Source: an uncultured Sphingomonas sp.
GTDB taxonomy: Bacteria > Pseudomonadota > Alphaproteobacteria > Sphingomonadales > Sphingomonadaceae
Direction: 5' to 3'
Assembly: GCF_946478955.1 (NCBI RefSeq)
Contig: NZ_CAMLDL010000001.1
Span: 1 to 64,000 of the forward strand
DNA length: 64,000 nucleotides
A program made the translations under genes and the position numbers. Positions within the stretch are counted from its first letter, which is position 1. Every line of letters starts with the position of its first letter. The notes under the pieces are model-generated. The model worked only from the letters and a program-made list of their open reading frames with translations, was not told the origin of the DNA and ran no database searches. Below are positions 16,332 through 27,306 of this stretch, one piece after another.

Positions 16332-17594
16332 ATGATTCCCGCCTCGCCCTCCGGCAAACACCTCGGTCCGAAAGAGACCATTGTCCTGCTCGCGGGTCTA
16401 ATGGCGCTCAACGCCTTTGCGATTGATGCGATGATCCCGGCCCTGCCTGCCATAGGCGCGGAGCTGGGTGTCGAGCAGGAGAACCGTCGGCAGCTTGTCG
16501 TCATCGGCTATATGCTGGGCTTCGGCGTCGGACAGATTTTCTGGGGGCCCCTGGCGGATCGTTTCGGCCGCAAGCCAATTCTGGCGATCGGCGTTGCCAT
16601 GTATGTAGCATTTGCACTTCTGTGCGGGTTCGCGAGCAGCTTTCCGATGCTAATTGCGGGGCGGGTTGCAATGGGCGTTTCTGCGGCGGTCACCCGCGTG
16701 CTCGCCGTGGCGATGGTCCGCGATCTGTTTGAAGGTGAGGCGATGGCGCGGATCATGAGCCTGATCTTCATGGTCTTCATGCTGGTTCCTGTTTTGGCGC
16801 CCAATATCGGACAGGCAATTCTGTTGGTCGCACCATGGCAGGCGATTTTTCAGGTCATTGCGGTCTACGCCGCCATCATGTGGCTGTGGAGTTGGTTGCG
16901 ACTGCCCGAGACGCTGCACCCGGAATATCGCCGCCCACTGCGGGTGAAGCCAATATTGGACGCGGCGCGGCATGTCGTGTCGGATCGGCTATCGCTTGGC
17001 TATACGCTGGCGATGACGGCGATCTTCGGGGGTCTGACCGCCTATATCGCATCGGTCCAACAGATCGTCTTTGACGTTTTCCAAGCCCCGCGTCTGATTG
17101 GCCTAACCTTTGCGGCGGTTGCCGCTCCTATGGCGGTCGCCAGTTGGGCCAACAGCCGCGTAGTCGGGCGTTATGGACTAAGGCGCGTCGGACATATCGG
17201 GCTGATGATGTTCGTTGCTGTGACGTGCGCTCACCTGCTTCTGGCCCTGATGGGAATGGAAAATATGGCGGTGTTTATCGGCATGATGGCCCTGACAATG
17301 ACCTGCTTCGCCTTCACTACCTCGAATTTCGGGACGCTGGCGATGACCAATATGGCGGAATTCGCCGGCACCGCATCGTCCGTGCAAGGGGTCGCGAGCA
17401 CAATTCTGGGTGCGTTGATTGGTCTGATCATCGGTCAGTCGTTCGACGGCACCCAGATTCCGTTTCTGACGGGCCTCGCCGTCTGCGGTAGTGCGTCGCT
17501 ATGCCTGGTCCTGTGGACCGAACATGGCCGATTGGGCGGCAGCGGCGTGCCAAGCGGTCGCAAACCTGACCCCGCCCCCCATTCCGACCTGTAG
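16332..17594 (+). CDS. MFS drug exporter, Bcr/CflA subfamily
   Basis: A 420-residue inner-membrane transporter with about 12 hydrophobic helices. The Bcr/CflA pattern is clear at the N-terminus (NAFAIDAMIPALPAIGAELG), as is the MFS loop motif GPLADRFGRKP and the GRVAMGVSAAVTRVLAVAMVRD helix. Such proteins export drugs, sulfonamides or small peptides by proton antiport. It shares the 75-base divergent region with the M24 peptidase. The C-terminal 30 residues are hydrophilic. The actual substrate is not predictable. Confidence 0.88.
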   Translation: MIPASPSGKHLGPKETIVLLAGLMALNAFAIDAMIPALPAIGAELGVEQENRRQLVVIGYMLGFGVGQIFWGPLADRFGRKPILAIGVAMYVAFALLCGFASSFPMLIAGRVAMGVSAAVTRVLAVAMVRDLFEGEAMARIMSLIFMVFMLVPVLAPNIGQAILLVAPWQAIFQVIAVYAAIMWLWSWLRLPETLHPEYRRPLRVKPILDAARHVVSDRLSLGYTLAMTAIFGGLTAYIASVQQIVFDVFQAPRLIGLTFAAVAAPMAVASWANSRVVGRYGLRRVGHIGLMMFVAVTCAHLLLALMGMENMAVFIGMMALTMTCFAFTTSNFGTLAMTNMAEFAGTASSVQGVASTILGALIGLIIGQSFDGTQIPFLTGLAVCGSASLCLVLWTEHGRLGGSGVPSGRKPDPAPHSDL

Positions 17595-17657
17595 AACGAA
17601 AGTACTGCGGCGGTGCGAAAAGTTGCAGGCCGTCCGGGAAAGATCACCCAAACGAAG

Positions 17658-17684
17658 AAGGGCGCCCCGCAATGGAGCGCCCTT
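17658..17684 (-). terminator. Terminator after recA
   Basis: The inverted repeat AAGGGCGC / GCGCCCTT (17658-17665 and 17677-17684) is followed on the minus strand by a T-rich stretch (TTCTTCGTTTG). It lies about 29 bases after the recA stop. It may also serve the converging MFS gene, since the opposite side reads CCCTTTCG. Confidence 0.7.
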
Positions 17685-17712
17685 TCGCTGGGGAGCGATA
17701 TTAGGGTAAATC

Positions 17713-18789
<1,077 letters not shown>

Positions 18790-18855
18790 GGTCCTGTTCC
18801 TCTCGTCAATGGGAGCGAAAATCCCCCGGTGATGACAGGTTCGTATCCCATTTGT

Positions 18856-18883
18856 TCTATGAGAACAAGAGGAGAACTTACAA
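18856..18883 (-). promoter_or_regulatory. SOS (LexA) box and promoter of recA
   Basis: On the minus strand GTTC-TCCTCTT-GTTC (18863-18877) is a perfect match to the alphaproteobacterial LexA box GTTC-N7-GTTC. It sits between a TTGTAA -35-like element (18878-18883) and a CATAGA -10-like element (18856-18861), so LexA would block polymerase. The box overlaps a perfect 7-bp inverted repeat, TTGTTCT-ATG-AGAACAA, at 18852-18868. Confidence 0.75.
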
Positions 18884-18906
18884 GCGCCGCGACAGGCCGG
18901 CTGATA

Positions 18907-19260
18907 TTATCCGAGCACTTCCTCGATCACCGGGGAGACCCGGTCGATGGTATAGGGCTTTTCAATAAGCGGAGCATCGGCAAACTCCGACGGCGGGGCG
19001 TCAACATGACCTCCGGTGGCAAGAATAAAGGGCACGCCCTTATCCTTCAGCGCCGAGGCAACAGGCCACACCAGGTCGCCCTTCAGGTTGACGTCTAGTA
19101 TAGCCAAATCAAACGACCGCTGTCCGACAGCCTCCAGCGCGGCAGGCACACTGTCGCAGCTACCGCTCACCTCGTAACCCAGCGAGAGAATATAATCCTC
19201 CAGCATCATCGCGATCAGCGGCTCATCTTCGACAATTAAGATCGAGCGGGTTGAAGTCAT
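18907..19260 (-). CDS. Single-domain response regulator
   Basis: A 117-residue receiver without an output domain. The acidic residues EDE (11-13), phospho-acceptor D56 (AILDVNLKG) and conserved lysine in EKPY are present. The DVNLKG pattern resembles receivers that work with HWE-type or hybrid kinases. It begins 38 bases after the cckA stop on the same strand, so it may be co-transcribed with cckA. Its sequence does not let me equate it with CpdR or DivK. The ATG at 19260 follows GCGGGGGC; a start at 19272 would add four residues. Confidence 0.87.
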   Translation of the reverse strand: MTSTRSILIVEDEPLIAMMLEDYILSLGYEVSGSCDSVPAALEAVGQRSFDLAILDVNLKGDLVWPVASALKDKGVPFILATGGHVDAPPSEFADAPLIEKPYTIDRVSPVIEEVLG

Positions 19261-19298
19261 TGCCCCCGCCATAGCATCCGTTACGTGAGAGAAAAGAA

Positions 19299-21668
19299 CT
19301 ATTTACCGGCGAGCACGCGGCGAACGGCCCCTGCCAGTTCCTGTACCGAGAACGGCTTGGGCAGGAATGCAACATTGGCAATGTCGATCGATTTGCGCAG
19401 CTGCTCTTCCGCATATCCGGACATGAACAAGATCGGGATATCTGGGCGGCTTTTGCGCGCCTCCTTGACCATCGTCGGTCCGTCCATCAGCGGCATGACG
19501 ACATCGCTGATCAACAATGCAATATCTTCGCCCCGATCGATAACCTCCAGTGCCTCTTCACCATTGTTGGCAGTCAGCACCTTGTACCCGTGCCTAGTCA
19601 ACGCCCGTTCGGCAACCGTGCGCACCATGGGTTCGTCCTCAACCAGCAGGATCGTTCCGGTACCCCAAAGCTCATTTTCGCTTTCCTGCGGCTTGGTCCG
19701 CGCCTTACCGGCACCCGCCTCTTCCTCCACGTGATGAACCGGCAGGTAGATGGTGAAGCGCGTGCCCTCACCCACCTTGGAATCTGCAAAGATGTAGCCG
19801 CCGGACTGCTTAACGATGCCATAAACAGTGGACAGGCCGAGGCCGGTGCCCTTTCCGACCTCCTTAGTGGTGAAGAAAGGTTCGAAAATCTTGCCAAGAA
19901 TATTGGCCGGAATGCCCGAGCCGGTATCACTGATCGCCAGGGCCGAATAATCCGCGACCGGTAGAATCTCGCTGCCCAAGCCCGCCACCTGGTCGGCGCG
20001 CACGGGATAAGTCTGAATGGTTAGCGTCCCACCGCCATTCTGCATCATTGCATCGCGCGCATTGACGGACAGGTTGATGATGACCTGCTCCAACTGTCCC
20101 GGGTCGGCACGCACCGGACCCAGCGCGCGGCCATGTTTTACCGACAGATTCACCGTTTCGCCGAGGAGGCGCTTCAGTAAATGCGAGACCTCACTGACCA
20201 CATCGGGAAGCTGCAGCACCTGCGGTCGCAACGTCTGCTGGCGGGAAAATGCCAGCAATTGGCGCGTCAGGCCCGCCGCACGATTGCTGTTCGATTTGAT
20301 CTGCTGAATATCGTCATAGTCGCTGTCGCCGGGCGTATGCCGCATCAACATCAGGTCGCAGTGGCCAATGATCGCGGTCAAAATATTATTGAAGTCATGC
20401 GCCACGCCGCCGGCCAACTGACCCACCGCTTGCATTTTGGTCGCCTGCGCGATCTGCCGCTTCAGCTTTGCCTCTTCGCTATTATCCTTGAGGAGGAGGA
20501 GCACCGCCGCATCCCCAAGCCCGCGTAGTCCGGCAACCGTCAATGCGACCGGCTCGGTCGGATTATGCTTTAGGCGGACGGGAAGATCGGCCGACATGGC
20601 GGGGCCGCGGGCATTTCGGCGCACAGCATCGGCAACCGGCCCCTTATCTTCCTTGACCACCAGATCACCCGGATAGGCAGGCAATTCCTGCGTCCGAATG
20701 CCCCCTGCCACCCGAAAGGCCTTGTTCATCGTCAGAAAGCGACCGTCGCGGTCAACCAGCGCCAGCCCGACGGGCAGCATTTCAAGCAGAACCTGCACAT
20801 TGGTTGAGTTGGCTGATCCGCCGCTTCCGCCAACATCAAACAACAGCAGGGTTCCTGCCCCGCTATCCGACAACGGATCCAGGGGATAATGGACCCCTCG
20901 CATTGGCCGCTCGGATTCGGCCTCATTACGGAAATGCAGATAGCCTTGATCGTCGGACTCCAGCACCTCGCGGAGGTGCGGCGCAGCGGCGTGGCCTTCC
21001 CCCGAAAATCCGCGCTCACTGAAGGGACGATTGGCCCCCAATATTCGCCCCAGATCATCGACGATGGCAGCTGCCACGCCTGCGGCGGCCAGCTGCTCTC
21101 CCATCGGGCCTGCGATGCGCCCGGCCAGATCGGTCGCCATATCGGGGACCGCCGCCGAAATCCGCCAAAGCAGTAATTCGCCGCGTGTCCCAGCGCGTTC
21201 AATCACAATGGATTGAGGGGCGTCCTCCACCATGACCGCCCCGAGCTGCGCGCCACCATCGCGCCAGGCAGACTCGCGCAGCGCATTAACCTCACCCGAA
21301 AGGCCAGTCGGCGCCACGGTTCCGAAACGCGCGCGATAGGCATCGTTGAGCGAAAGCACGACACCATTGGAATCGGTGAGCGCCGTTGGTTCCGGCGACA
21401 AGGAAATGGCCGACCCGACAAGTGCCATGTCAGGCAGATATATTGTCTCTACCTCAACCTTTTTGCGCTCGCGCCGGTCAATGACGAACGCGGCGACCAG
21501 CATGGCAACGCAGCCGGCAATGAACAGGCCGCCGTAAAGCGGAAGCCCAACCAGGAAGAACAGCAGCGCTCCACTCAATGCGGCAGCGGCGACCAGCCCT
21601 GGCACAAGCCAGCGCAGGCCGCCGCCCAGCGATTCTTTGTCTAAAGGTTCAAGCTGCTCGTAAAGCAC
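19299..21668 (-). CDS. cckA: Cell-cycle hybrid histidine kinase CckA
   Basis: A 789-residue kinase-phosphatase at the head of the CtrA phosphorelay. Two membrane helices (about 22-40 and 43-62) are followed by PAS-like sensory regions (about 75-380). The dimerisation helix carries phospho-histidine H424 ([15 protein letters not shown]). The ATPase domain has [15 protein letters not shown] and [16 protein letters not shown]-terminal receiver has D722 ([11 protein letters not shown]). It passes phosphate through its receiver to ChpT (gene at 6321). The start appears to be GTG 21668, only three bases after the stop of the M13 gene, so the two are likely coupled. A ribosome-binding site is weak. 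Confidence 0.93.
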   Translation of the reverse strand: MLYEQLEPLDKESLGGGLRWLVPGLVAAAALSGALLFFLVGLPLYGGLFIAGCVAMLVAAFVIDRRERKKVEVETIYLPDMALVGSAISLSPEPTALTDSNGVVLSLNDAYRARFGTVAPTGLSGEVNALRESAWRDGGAQLGAVMVEDAPQSIVIERAGTRGELLLWRISAAVPDMATDLAGRIAGPMGEQLAAAGVAAAIVDDLGRILGANRPFSERGFSGEGHAAAPHLREVLESDDQGYLHFRNEAESERPMRGVHYPLDPLSDSGAGTLLLFDVGGSGGSANSTNVQVLLEMLPVGLALVDRDGRFLTMNKAFRVAGGIRTQELPAYPGDLVVKEDKGPVADAVRRNARGPAMSADLPVRLKHNPTEPVALTVAGLRGLGDAAVLLLLKDNSEEAKLKRQIAQATKMQAVGQLAGGVAHDFNNILTAIIGHCDLMLMRHTPGDSDYDDIQQIKSNSNRAAGLTRQLLAFSRQQTLRPQVLQLPDVVSEVSHLLKRLLGETVNLSVKHGRALGPVRADPGQLEQVIINLSVNARDAMMQNGGGTLTIQTYPVRADQVAGLGSEILPVADYSALAISDTGSGIPANILGKIFEPFFTTKEVGKGTGLGLSTVYGIVKQSGGYIFADSKVGEGTRFTIYLPVHHVEEEAGAGKARTKPQESENELWGTGTILLVEDEPMVRTVAERALTRHGYKVLTANNGEEALEVIDRGEDIALLISDVVMPLMDGPTMVKEARKSRPDIPILFMSGYAEEQLRKSIDIANVAFLPKPFSVQELAGAVRRVLAGK

Positions 21669-21671
21669 CCG

Positions 21672-23738
21672 TTACCAGATACGCACCCGCTGCGTCGGCG
21701 CAAGATAAAGCTTCTGCCCGGGTTGGACATTATATGCCTTGTACCACTGGTCGAAGTTGCGGACGACCGAGGCACGTTGTTCCGACGGCGAGTGCGGATC
21801 GGTCAGCAAGCGTTGACGAAGATTGGCCTCGCGGTAGTTGCGGCGCCATACCTGCGCCCAGCCCTGATAGAAGCGTTGATCACCAGTCGTCCCTTCCAGA
21901 ACCGGCGCATCCTGGCCATTCAGCGAGTGAATGTAGGCGTCATGTGCGACCGACACACCGGCGAGGTCGCCAATGTTTTCACCCATTGTGAAGGCACCGT
22001 TCACGTGCGCGCCCGCGAACACCTCATAAGCGTCATATTGCGCGCCCAGTGCCTTTGTCGCTTCCTGGAACGCCTTTACGTCCTCCGGCGTCCACCAATC
22101 AGCGAGGCGGCCATTTTCGTCGTATTTGGCACCCTGATCGTCAAAATGGTGGCTGATTTCGTGCCCGATCACCGCGCCGATGCCGCCATAGTTGATCGCT
22201 GGATCGGCGTTAGGGTCAAAGAATGGCGGCTGTAGGATCGCGGCCGGGAACACGATTTCGTGCATACCGAAGTTGGCATAGGCGTTGATCGTCATCGGGG
22301 TCATACCCCACTCCCAGCGACGGATCGGACCGCCAAGCTTGCTGACGTTGTCTTCGTGACCCCATTCGGCGGCGCGCATGGCGTTACCCAATGCATCGCC
22401 AGGTGCGATATTGAGCGACGAATAATCATGCCACTGATCCGGATAGCCGATCTTGGTCACAAAATTGGCCAGCTTAGCGCGCGCGCGGACCTTGGTTTCC
22501 GGCTTCATCCAAGTCAGCTGGTCGATGCGGCGGCCCATCGCGGCCACGACATTCTTCACCAGCTCATCGGCCGCTGCCTTGGTTTCGGGCGGATAATAAC
22601 GCTCGACGTAAATTTTGCTGACATCATCGGCTAGTGCGTCGACGGTGAAGCTCACCGCCCGCTTCCACCGTTCTTCCTGCTGCGGCGTGCCGGATAGAGC
22701 GGTGCCGTAGAACGAGAATGTCTCAGCGTCGAACTTGCTGGGCAGGACCGGCGCGTATTGATCGAGCGAGCGCACTAGCAACTGATCCTTAAGGACCGAC
22801 AGCGGCGCCTTGTTCACCAGGCGCGCGATGCCGGACACCGCGCTGGGCTGCGCGACCAGCAGTTCTGGCGCCGAAATGCCCATGGCCTTCAGCATGCCGC
22901 CAAAGTCATAACCCGGCGCCTTTTTCGCCAGTTCGGCGGCCGTCATCAGATTGTAGGTTTTGGTCGCGTCGCGGCTATCAACCTTAGTCCAATGGACGCG
23001 GGCGATTTGCGTTTCGAAGTCAAGGACGGCTTTGGCGCGCGCAGCGGCGTTGGGCTCACCTGCAAGGGACAGCACGTTGGTCAGATGCTGGAGATATTTG
23101 CCGCGCACCTCGGCAATCTTGGGATCGCCTGACAAATAATAGTCACGGTCTGGCATCCCGAGACCGGCCTGATACAGACCGGTGACATAGCGATCCGGAT
23201 TTTTGTCGTCCTGACCGATGTAGAATCCGAATGGTGAGGAAATGCCAATCCGATCGCCGCGACCATACAGGTCGGCAAGGTCGGCCTTGTTCTTCAGGCC
23301 GCGAACTTTGCCGAGCCACGGTTCGAAGGGGGTCAGCCCCTTGGCATCGATCGCAGCCGTGTCGAGATAGCCATTGTAGGCAATGCCGATCTTGCTGGCC
23401 GGATCCTTGGCCATGTCTTCAATGATGGTGCGGGTACGCTCTTTCGACAGGTCGTCAAGGGCGGTGAACATGCCATAATTCGACTTGTCGGCCGGAATGA
23501 CCGTGTTCTTGGCCCACGTGCCGTTGGCATATTGATAGAAATTGTCGCCCGGCTGAACGGCGGTGTCCATGCCGGCCGTGTCGAACCCGTATGTGCCAAA
23601 GGTGGGCTTGGGCGCGGCCGGGGCCGGGGCCGGTGTTTCGGCTGGAGCGGGTTCCGCTGGGGGTAAATCGTTATTGGTCGTGGTGCAACCGGCAAGGAAA
23701 GTGGTGGCCGCCAACAGGGCCAGCGTCTTTTTCATCAT
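21672..23738 (-). CDS. M13-family zinc metallopeptidase (neprilysin/PepO-like) lipoprotein
   Basis: A 688-residue endopeptidase. A lipoprotein signal (LLAATTFLAGC) is followed by a proline/alanine-rich linker to about residue 45, so it should be anchored in the envelope. The catalytic zinc motif is HEISH, with H526, E527 and H530. The third ligand is E587 in GENIGD, and the NAYA substrate-binding motif is just upstream. M13 enzymes cut short peptides. The C-terminus ends in the family's typical RVRIW. The start ATG (23738) has AGAGGAG upstream. It precedes cckA by three bases. Confidence 0.94.
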   Translation of the reverse strand: MMKKTLALLAATTFLAGCTTTNNDLPPAEPAPAETPAPAPAAPKPTFGTYGFDTAGMDTAVQPGDNFYQYANGTWAKNTVIPADKSNYGMFTALDDLSKERTRTIIEDMAKDPASKIGIAYNGYLDTAAIDAKGLTPFEPWLGKVRGLKNKADLADLYGRGDRIGISSPFGFYIGQDDKNPDRYVTGLYQAGLGMPDRDYYLSGDPKIAEVRGKYLQHLTNVLSLAGEPNAAARAKAVLDFETQIARVHWTKVDSRDATKTYNLMTAAELAKKAPGYDFGGMLKAMGISAPELLVAQPSAVSGIARLVNKAPLSVLKDQLLVRSLDQYAPVLPSKFDAETFSFYGTALSGTPQQEERWKRAVSFTVDALADDVSKIYVERYYPPETKAAADELVKNVVAAMGRRIDQLTWMKPETKVRARAKLANFVTKIGYPDQWHDYSSLNIAPGDALGNAMRAAEWGHEDNVSKLGGPIRRWEWGMTPMTINAYANFGMHEIVFPAAILQPPFFDPNADPAINYGGIGAVIGHEISHHFDDQGAKYDENGRLADWWTPEDVKAFQEATKALGAQYDAYEVFAGAHVNGAFTMGENIGDLAGVSVAHDAYIHSLNGQDAPVLEGTTGDQRFYQGWAQVWRRNYREANLRQRLLTDPHSPSEQRASVVRNFDQWYKAYNVQPGQKLYLAPTQRVRIW

Positions 23739-23838
23739 TACATCTCCTCTGCCGGACCCGGCCAGACGACCGCGTGCGGCTCCCCAAAAATATAGACGCC
23801 GCGTTAGGGCGCCTTGTGACCGATCAATGCCATGCCGT

Positions 23839-23855
23839 TCCGACCAGCGGTCGGA
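23839..23855 (-). terminator. Small hairpin downstream of smpB
   Basis: TCCGACC-AGC-GGTCGGA is a perfect 7-bp stem with a 3-base loop, 20 bases past the smpB stop. It has no T-run, so it is at best a weak terminator or an RNA 3'-end stabiliser. The rest of the 137-base gap holds nothing I recognise apart from the M13 leader. Confidence 0.35.
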
Positions 23856-23875
23856 TAGTGGCGACCAACGGCGGT

Positions 23876-24358
23876 TCAGCCGTGATTACGCAGGATGCGG
23901 GCCTGATCCCGCTTCCAATCCCGCTCCTTGATTGTTTCGCGCTTGTCATGGGCCTTCTTGCCCTTGGCCAAGGCCAGTTCGACCTTCGCCTTGCCCGCTG
24001 CGTTGAAATAGATTGACAATGGGACAAGCGTAAGGCCCTGCCGCGTGACCGCTCCATTAAGCTTGGCAATCTCCCGCTTTTTAAGCAGCAGGCGCCGCTT
24101 GCGGCGAGGCTCATGGTTCATCCAGCTGCCTTTGGCATATTGGGGAATATTGGAGTTAACGAGGAACACCTCCTCATCCTCCACCATGGCATAGCTTTCC
24201 GCGATCGACCCCTCGCCGGTCCGAAGCGACTTCACCTCTGTCCCCTTAAGCTCGATCCCGGCCTCGAATTTCTCTTCGACAAAATATTCATAATAGGCGC
24301 GCCGATTGTCGGCGACGACCTTTACCTTGTCGAATGTCCTGATGGGCGCTTTGCTCAA
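23876..24358 (-). CDS. smpB: SsrA-binding protein SmpB
   Basis: SmpB binds tmRNA and delivers it to stalled ribosomes for trans-translation. The 160-residue product has the family's beta-barrel with [20 protein letters not shown] and [14 protein letters not shown]. Its basic C-terminal tail begins [25 protein letters not shown] and is needed to mimic the tRNA anticodon arm. It lies nine bases after dapA on the same strand and is probably co-transcribed with it. No tmRNA gene is seen in the window. Confidence 0.97.
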   Translation of the reverse strand: MSKAPIRTFDKVKVVADNRRAYYEYFVEEKFEAGIELKGTEVKSLRTGEGSIAESYAMVEDEEVFLVNSNIPQYAKGSWMNHEPRRKRRLLLKKREIAKLNGAVTRQGLTLVPLSIYFNAAGKAKVELALAKGKKAHDKRETIKERDWKRDQARILRNHG

Positions 24359-24367
24359 AACTCTTCC

Positions 24368-25240
24368 TTACATCAGGCCAGCGTGGGCAAGTGCCGCGTC
24401 AACAGCCTTTTTTGCGGCGTCCGACGGGCCAACCAGCGGTAGGCGCAATTCGGTCGGATAGCTGCGGATCCGCGACAATGCATATTTACATGGTCCCGGC
24501 GAGCTATCCGAAAACATCGCCATGTGCAGCGGATAGAGCCGATCCTGAAGGGCGATTGCATCGTCCCAACGCCCTTCGCGCGTCGCAGTTTGAAATTCCG
24601 AACAGAGCCGTGGCGCGACGTTGGCAGTGACCGAAATACAGCCTACTCCGCCCATCGCGTTAAAGCCCAATGCCGTTTCGTCGTTACCGCTCAATTGACA
24701 AAATTCCACACCGCTGGCGAGGCGCTGCGCCGTAACGCGGCCCAAATCACCCGTGGCATCCTTGATACCAATCACACTGGGAATTTTGGACACTTCGCCG
24801 AGTGTGGCGACGTCAATACTCGCGACGGTTCGCCCCGGCACGTTATAGACGACTATCGGCAGGTTAGAAGCGTCGGCCAGTGCGCGAAAATGCGCGGCGA
24901 TGCCGGCCTGGCTTGGCTTATTGTAATAGGGGATGACGACCAGCGCCGCATCTGCACCTGCCGCTTCCGCCGCCTTCATATGTGAAATTGCTGTTGCAGT
25001 GTCGTTACTGCCGCAACCTGCGATAACTGGGACCCGTCCCCGGGCGACCTCAACCGTTATCTCGAACAGCCGATGTTGTTCGTCACTGCTAAGCGTTGGC
25101 GTCTCCCCCGTGGTGCCGCATGGGACCAATGCGTTGCTGCCTTCGTCGATCTGCCATTCCACGAAATCTCGGAATATCGCTTCATCGACTCGTCCTGCCG
25201 CAAAAGGAGTCACCAGGGCCGGAATTGATCCGAAAAACAT
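24368..25240 (-). CDS. dapA: 4-hydroxy-tetrahydrodipicolinate synthase
   Basis: DapA condenses pyruvate with aspartate semialdehyde in the lysine and diaminopimelate pathway. The 290-residue TIM-barrel has the Schiff-base lysine K160 (VIGIKDATG), the catalytic tyrosine Y132 (VVYNVPGRT) and the substrate loop GTTGETPTL at 42-50. Length matches the family. It is divergent from slt across a 77-base gap. No lysine riboswitch is recognisable upstream. Confidence 0.97.
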   Translation of the reverse strand: MFFGSIPALVTPFAAGRVDEAIFRDFVEWQIDEGSNALVPCGTTGETPTLSSDEQHRLFEITVEVARGRVPVIAGCGSNDTATAISHMKAAEAAGADAALVVIPYYNKPSQAGIAAHFRALADASNLPIVVYNVPGRTVASIDVATLGEVSKIPSVIGIKDATGDLGRVTAQRLASGVEFCQLSGNDETALGFNAMGGVGCISVTANVAPRLCSEFQTATREGRWDDAIALQDRLYPLHMAMFSDSSPGPCKYALSRIRSYPTELRLPLVGPSDAAKKAVDAALAHAGLM

Positions 25241-25317
25241 GCTCTTATCCTTCTTGACGGCAAAGCACCCGACGAACGGGGGTTCGTTCAGGCGCTGATA
25301 AGGACTGGGGAGGCATG

Positions 25318-27306
25318 ATGTCCAGCATGTGGATCAAGGGATTTGGATTGGCTTTGTTAGTGGCGGGGGCCTACCCGGCGCTCGCCCAATCGACGGCGGG
25401 GGCGCCGCTTGGAACCAACCAGCCCGGGGCGCGCATTGCAATCCCATCTGAAACAGAGGTAAATTACGCATTGTCGGACTGGCGGCGCCTCCGCCAAAGC
25501 TCGGGCTATGCATTTGGTGACTATGCGCGGTTCCTGAACGCCAATCCCGGTTGGCCGGGCGACAGCACATTGCGCGGCTATGCCGAAAAGGCAATGCGGC
25601 CGGGCGAAGACCCCCGGACCGTGCTGGCCTTCTTCCAATCGAAACAGCCCACGACCGGTAACGGATGGGCGCGGCTCGCCGAATCCAATCTCGCGCTAGG
25701 GCGGTCCACCGAGGCCGTGACCGCGCTTCACCAGGCGTGGACGTCTTCTGACCTTAGCCAATATGACGAGGCCAGTCTGTTCAGCCGCTTCGCGCAGCAA
25801 TTGACCGCAGCCGACCATGATAATCGCGTTGATTCATTGCTGTTCGACAAGAAGGTCGACGATGCACGCCGGATGCTTCCGTGGACCAGCGCGGCAAAGC
25901 GCCCGACGCTCAATGCCCGCATTGCGATGCAGTCAGGCTCTCCCGACGCGAACAACTATTATGCGGCGGTTGCCAATTTGGCTTCGACCGATGCAGGGCT
26001 GATGATGGACCGGGCGCGTTACTTGCGTGATCGCGGTGACGAGGCCGGCGCGCGTTGGCTGTTTGCAAGGCCGCACCAGTTTGCACGGCCACTCAACAAT
26101 CCGGAACGCCTACTGGACATGATGGTGCTGCTCGCTGGCGGCGCCCAATCCGATCGGCAGTATCAAACCGCGTATGACATCGCGCGACAGGTTGATGACC
26201 TGTTTGCACCGGGTGCTGACATATCGACCAAAAATTATGCCATCCGCGATAATTATACGACGCTGACCTGGCTGGGTGGTGTCACCGCCTATGAGCGGCT
26301 TAACCGCCCCGCCGATGCTATGATCCTGTTCGATAAATATGCGCGCGGCGGTCAGTCGTTGCAGGTCGCGACCAAGGGTTGGTATTGGGCGGGGCGCGCG
26401 GCGCAGATGGCGCGCAACTACCCTGAGATGAACGCCCATTTCGAAAAGGCGGCAGCGACGCCAGAACTGTTTTACGGTCAGCTGGCTCTTGAGCGCCTCG
26501 GCCGCATTGTGCCTGTTCCATCGGGGACGCCGCAATTGCTGGTTAGCAACGCACAGCGGCAAGCCTTCTATGCCAAGCGCCTTGTGGTGGCGACGCGCCT
26601 CCTCGGCCGGCAGGGCCTGTATCAGGAACAGAGCCTGTTCATCCGGTCCCTTTCAGAAGATTTGAACAATGAACCCGAGCGCATTCTCGCAACGGAATTG
26701 GCTACCCAAATCTATCGTCCTGATCTCGCCGTTTGGACGGCCCGTTCGGCCCGCAATAGCGGTACCGCGTTCTATTACCGTGCCGCCTTCCCTACACATG
26801 GCGGCAACCTGCCTACCGGGAAACTATGGTCGGCAATTCATGGTATCACCCGCCAGGAATCCAGCTTCGACAAGGCAATCGTCAGCCACGCCGGTGCCCG
26901 AGGGATGATGCAGTTGATGCCCGGCACCGCACGCGAACAGGCAGGCAAGTCGGGTGTCGGCTATGATTATGGTCGCCTCACCAGCGACACCAATTACAAC
27001 GTCATGCTGGGCAGCGCCTATTTCCAGCGTTTGTTGGTCCAATGGGACGGCAGTTATCCGCTAGCCATTGCCGCTTACAACGCCGGGTCCGGCAATGTTC
27101 GCAAATGGGTCAACGCCTATGGCGATCCGCGTGGAAATGTGGACATCATCAGCTGGATCGAAAAGATTCCGTTCATGGAAACCCGAGGGTATGTCCAACG
27201 CGTGTTAGAAAATACCGTGGTTTATGATCGTCTGAATCCCTCCCTGCCCGGTCCGCAGCCCGTTCATATCAGCGCCTATCTGGGCAAGAGCAATCGACCC
27301 GGTTGA
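25318..27306 (+). CDS. slt: Soluble lytic murein transglycosylase (Slt family)
   Basis: An exported enzyme that cuts peptidoglycan glycan strands to 1,6-anhydromuropeptides. After a signal peptide (LALLVAGAYPALAQS) comes a long helical ring domain (about 30-480), then the lysozyme-like catalytic domain. That domain has glutamate E514 in GITRQESSF, then GARGMMQLMPGTA and AIAAYNAGSGNV. The product has 662 residues from ATG 25318, which lies four bases after GGGGAGG; ATG 25315 and 25327 are alternatives. The greB start overlaps its stop codon. Confidence 0.92.
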   Translation: MSSMWIKGFGLALLVAGAYPALAQSTAGAPLGTNQPGARIAIPSETEVNYALSDWRRLRQSSGYAFGDYARFLNANPGWPGDSTLRGYAEKAMRPGEDPRTVLAFFQSKQPTTGNGWARLAESNLALGRSTEAVTALHQAWTSSDLSQYDEASLFSRFAQQLTAADHDNRVDSLLFDKKVDDARRMLPWTSAAKRPTLNARIAMQSGSPDANNYYAAVANLASTDAGLMMDRARYLRDRGDEAGARWLFARPHQFARPLNNPERLLDMMVLLAGGAQSDRQYQTAYDIARQVDDLFAPGADISTKNYAIRDNYTTLTWLGGVTAYERLNRPADAMILFDKYARGGQSLQVATKGWYWAGRAAQMARNYPEMNAHFEKAAATPELFYGQLALERLGRIVPVPSGTPQLLVSNAQRQAFYAKRLVVATRLLGRQGLYQEQSLFIRSLSEDLNNEPERILATELATQIYRPDLAVWTARSARNSGTAFYYRAAFPTHGGNLPTGKLWSAIHGITRQESSFDKAIVSHAGARGMMQLMPGTAREQAGKSGVGYDYGRLTSDTNYNVMLGSAYFQRLLVQWDGSYPLAIAAYNAGSGNVRKWVNAYGDPRGNVDIISWIEKIPFMETRGYVQRVLENTVVYDRLNPSLPGPQPVHISAYLGKSNRPG

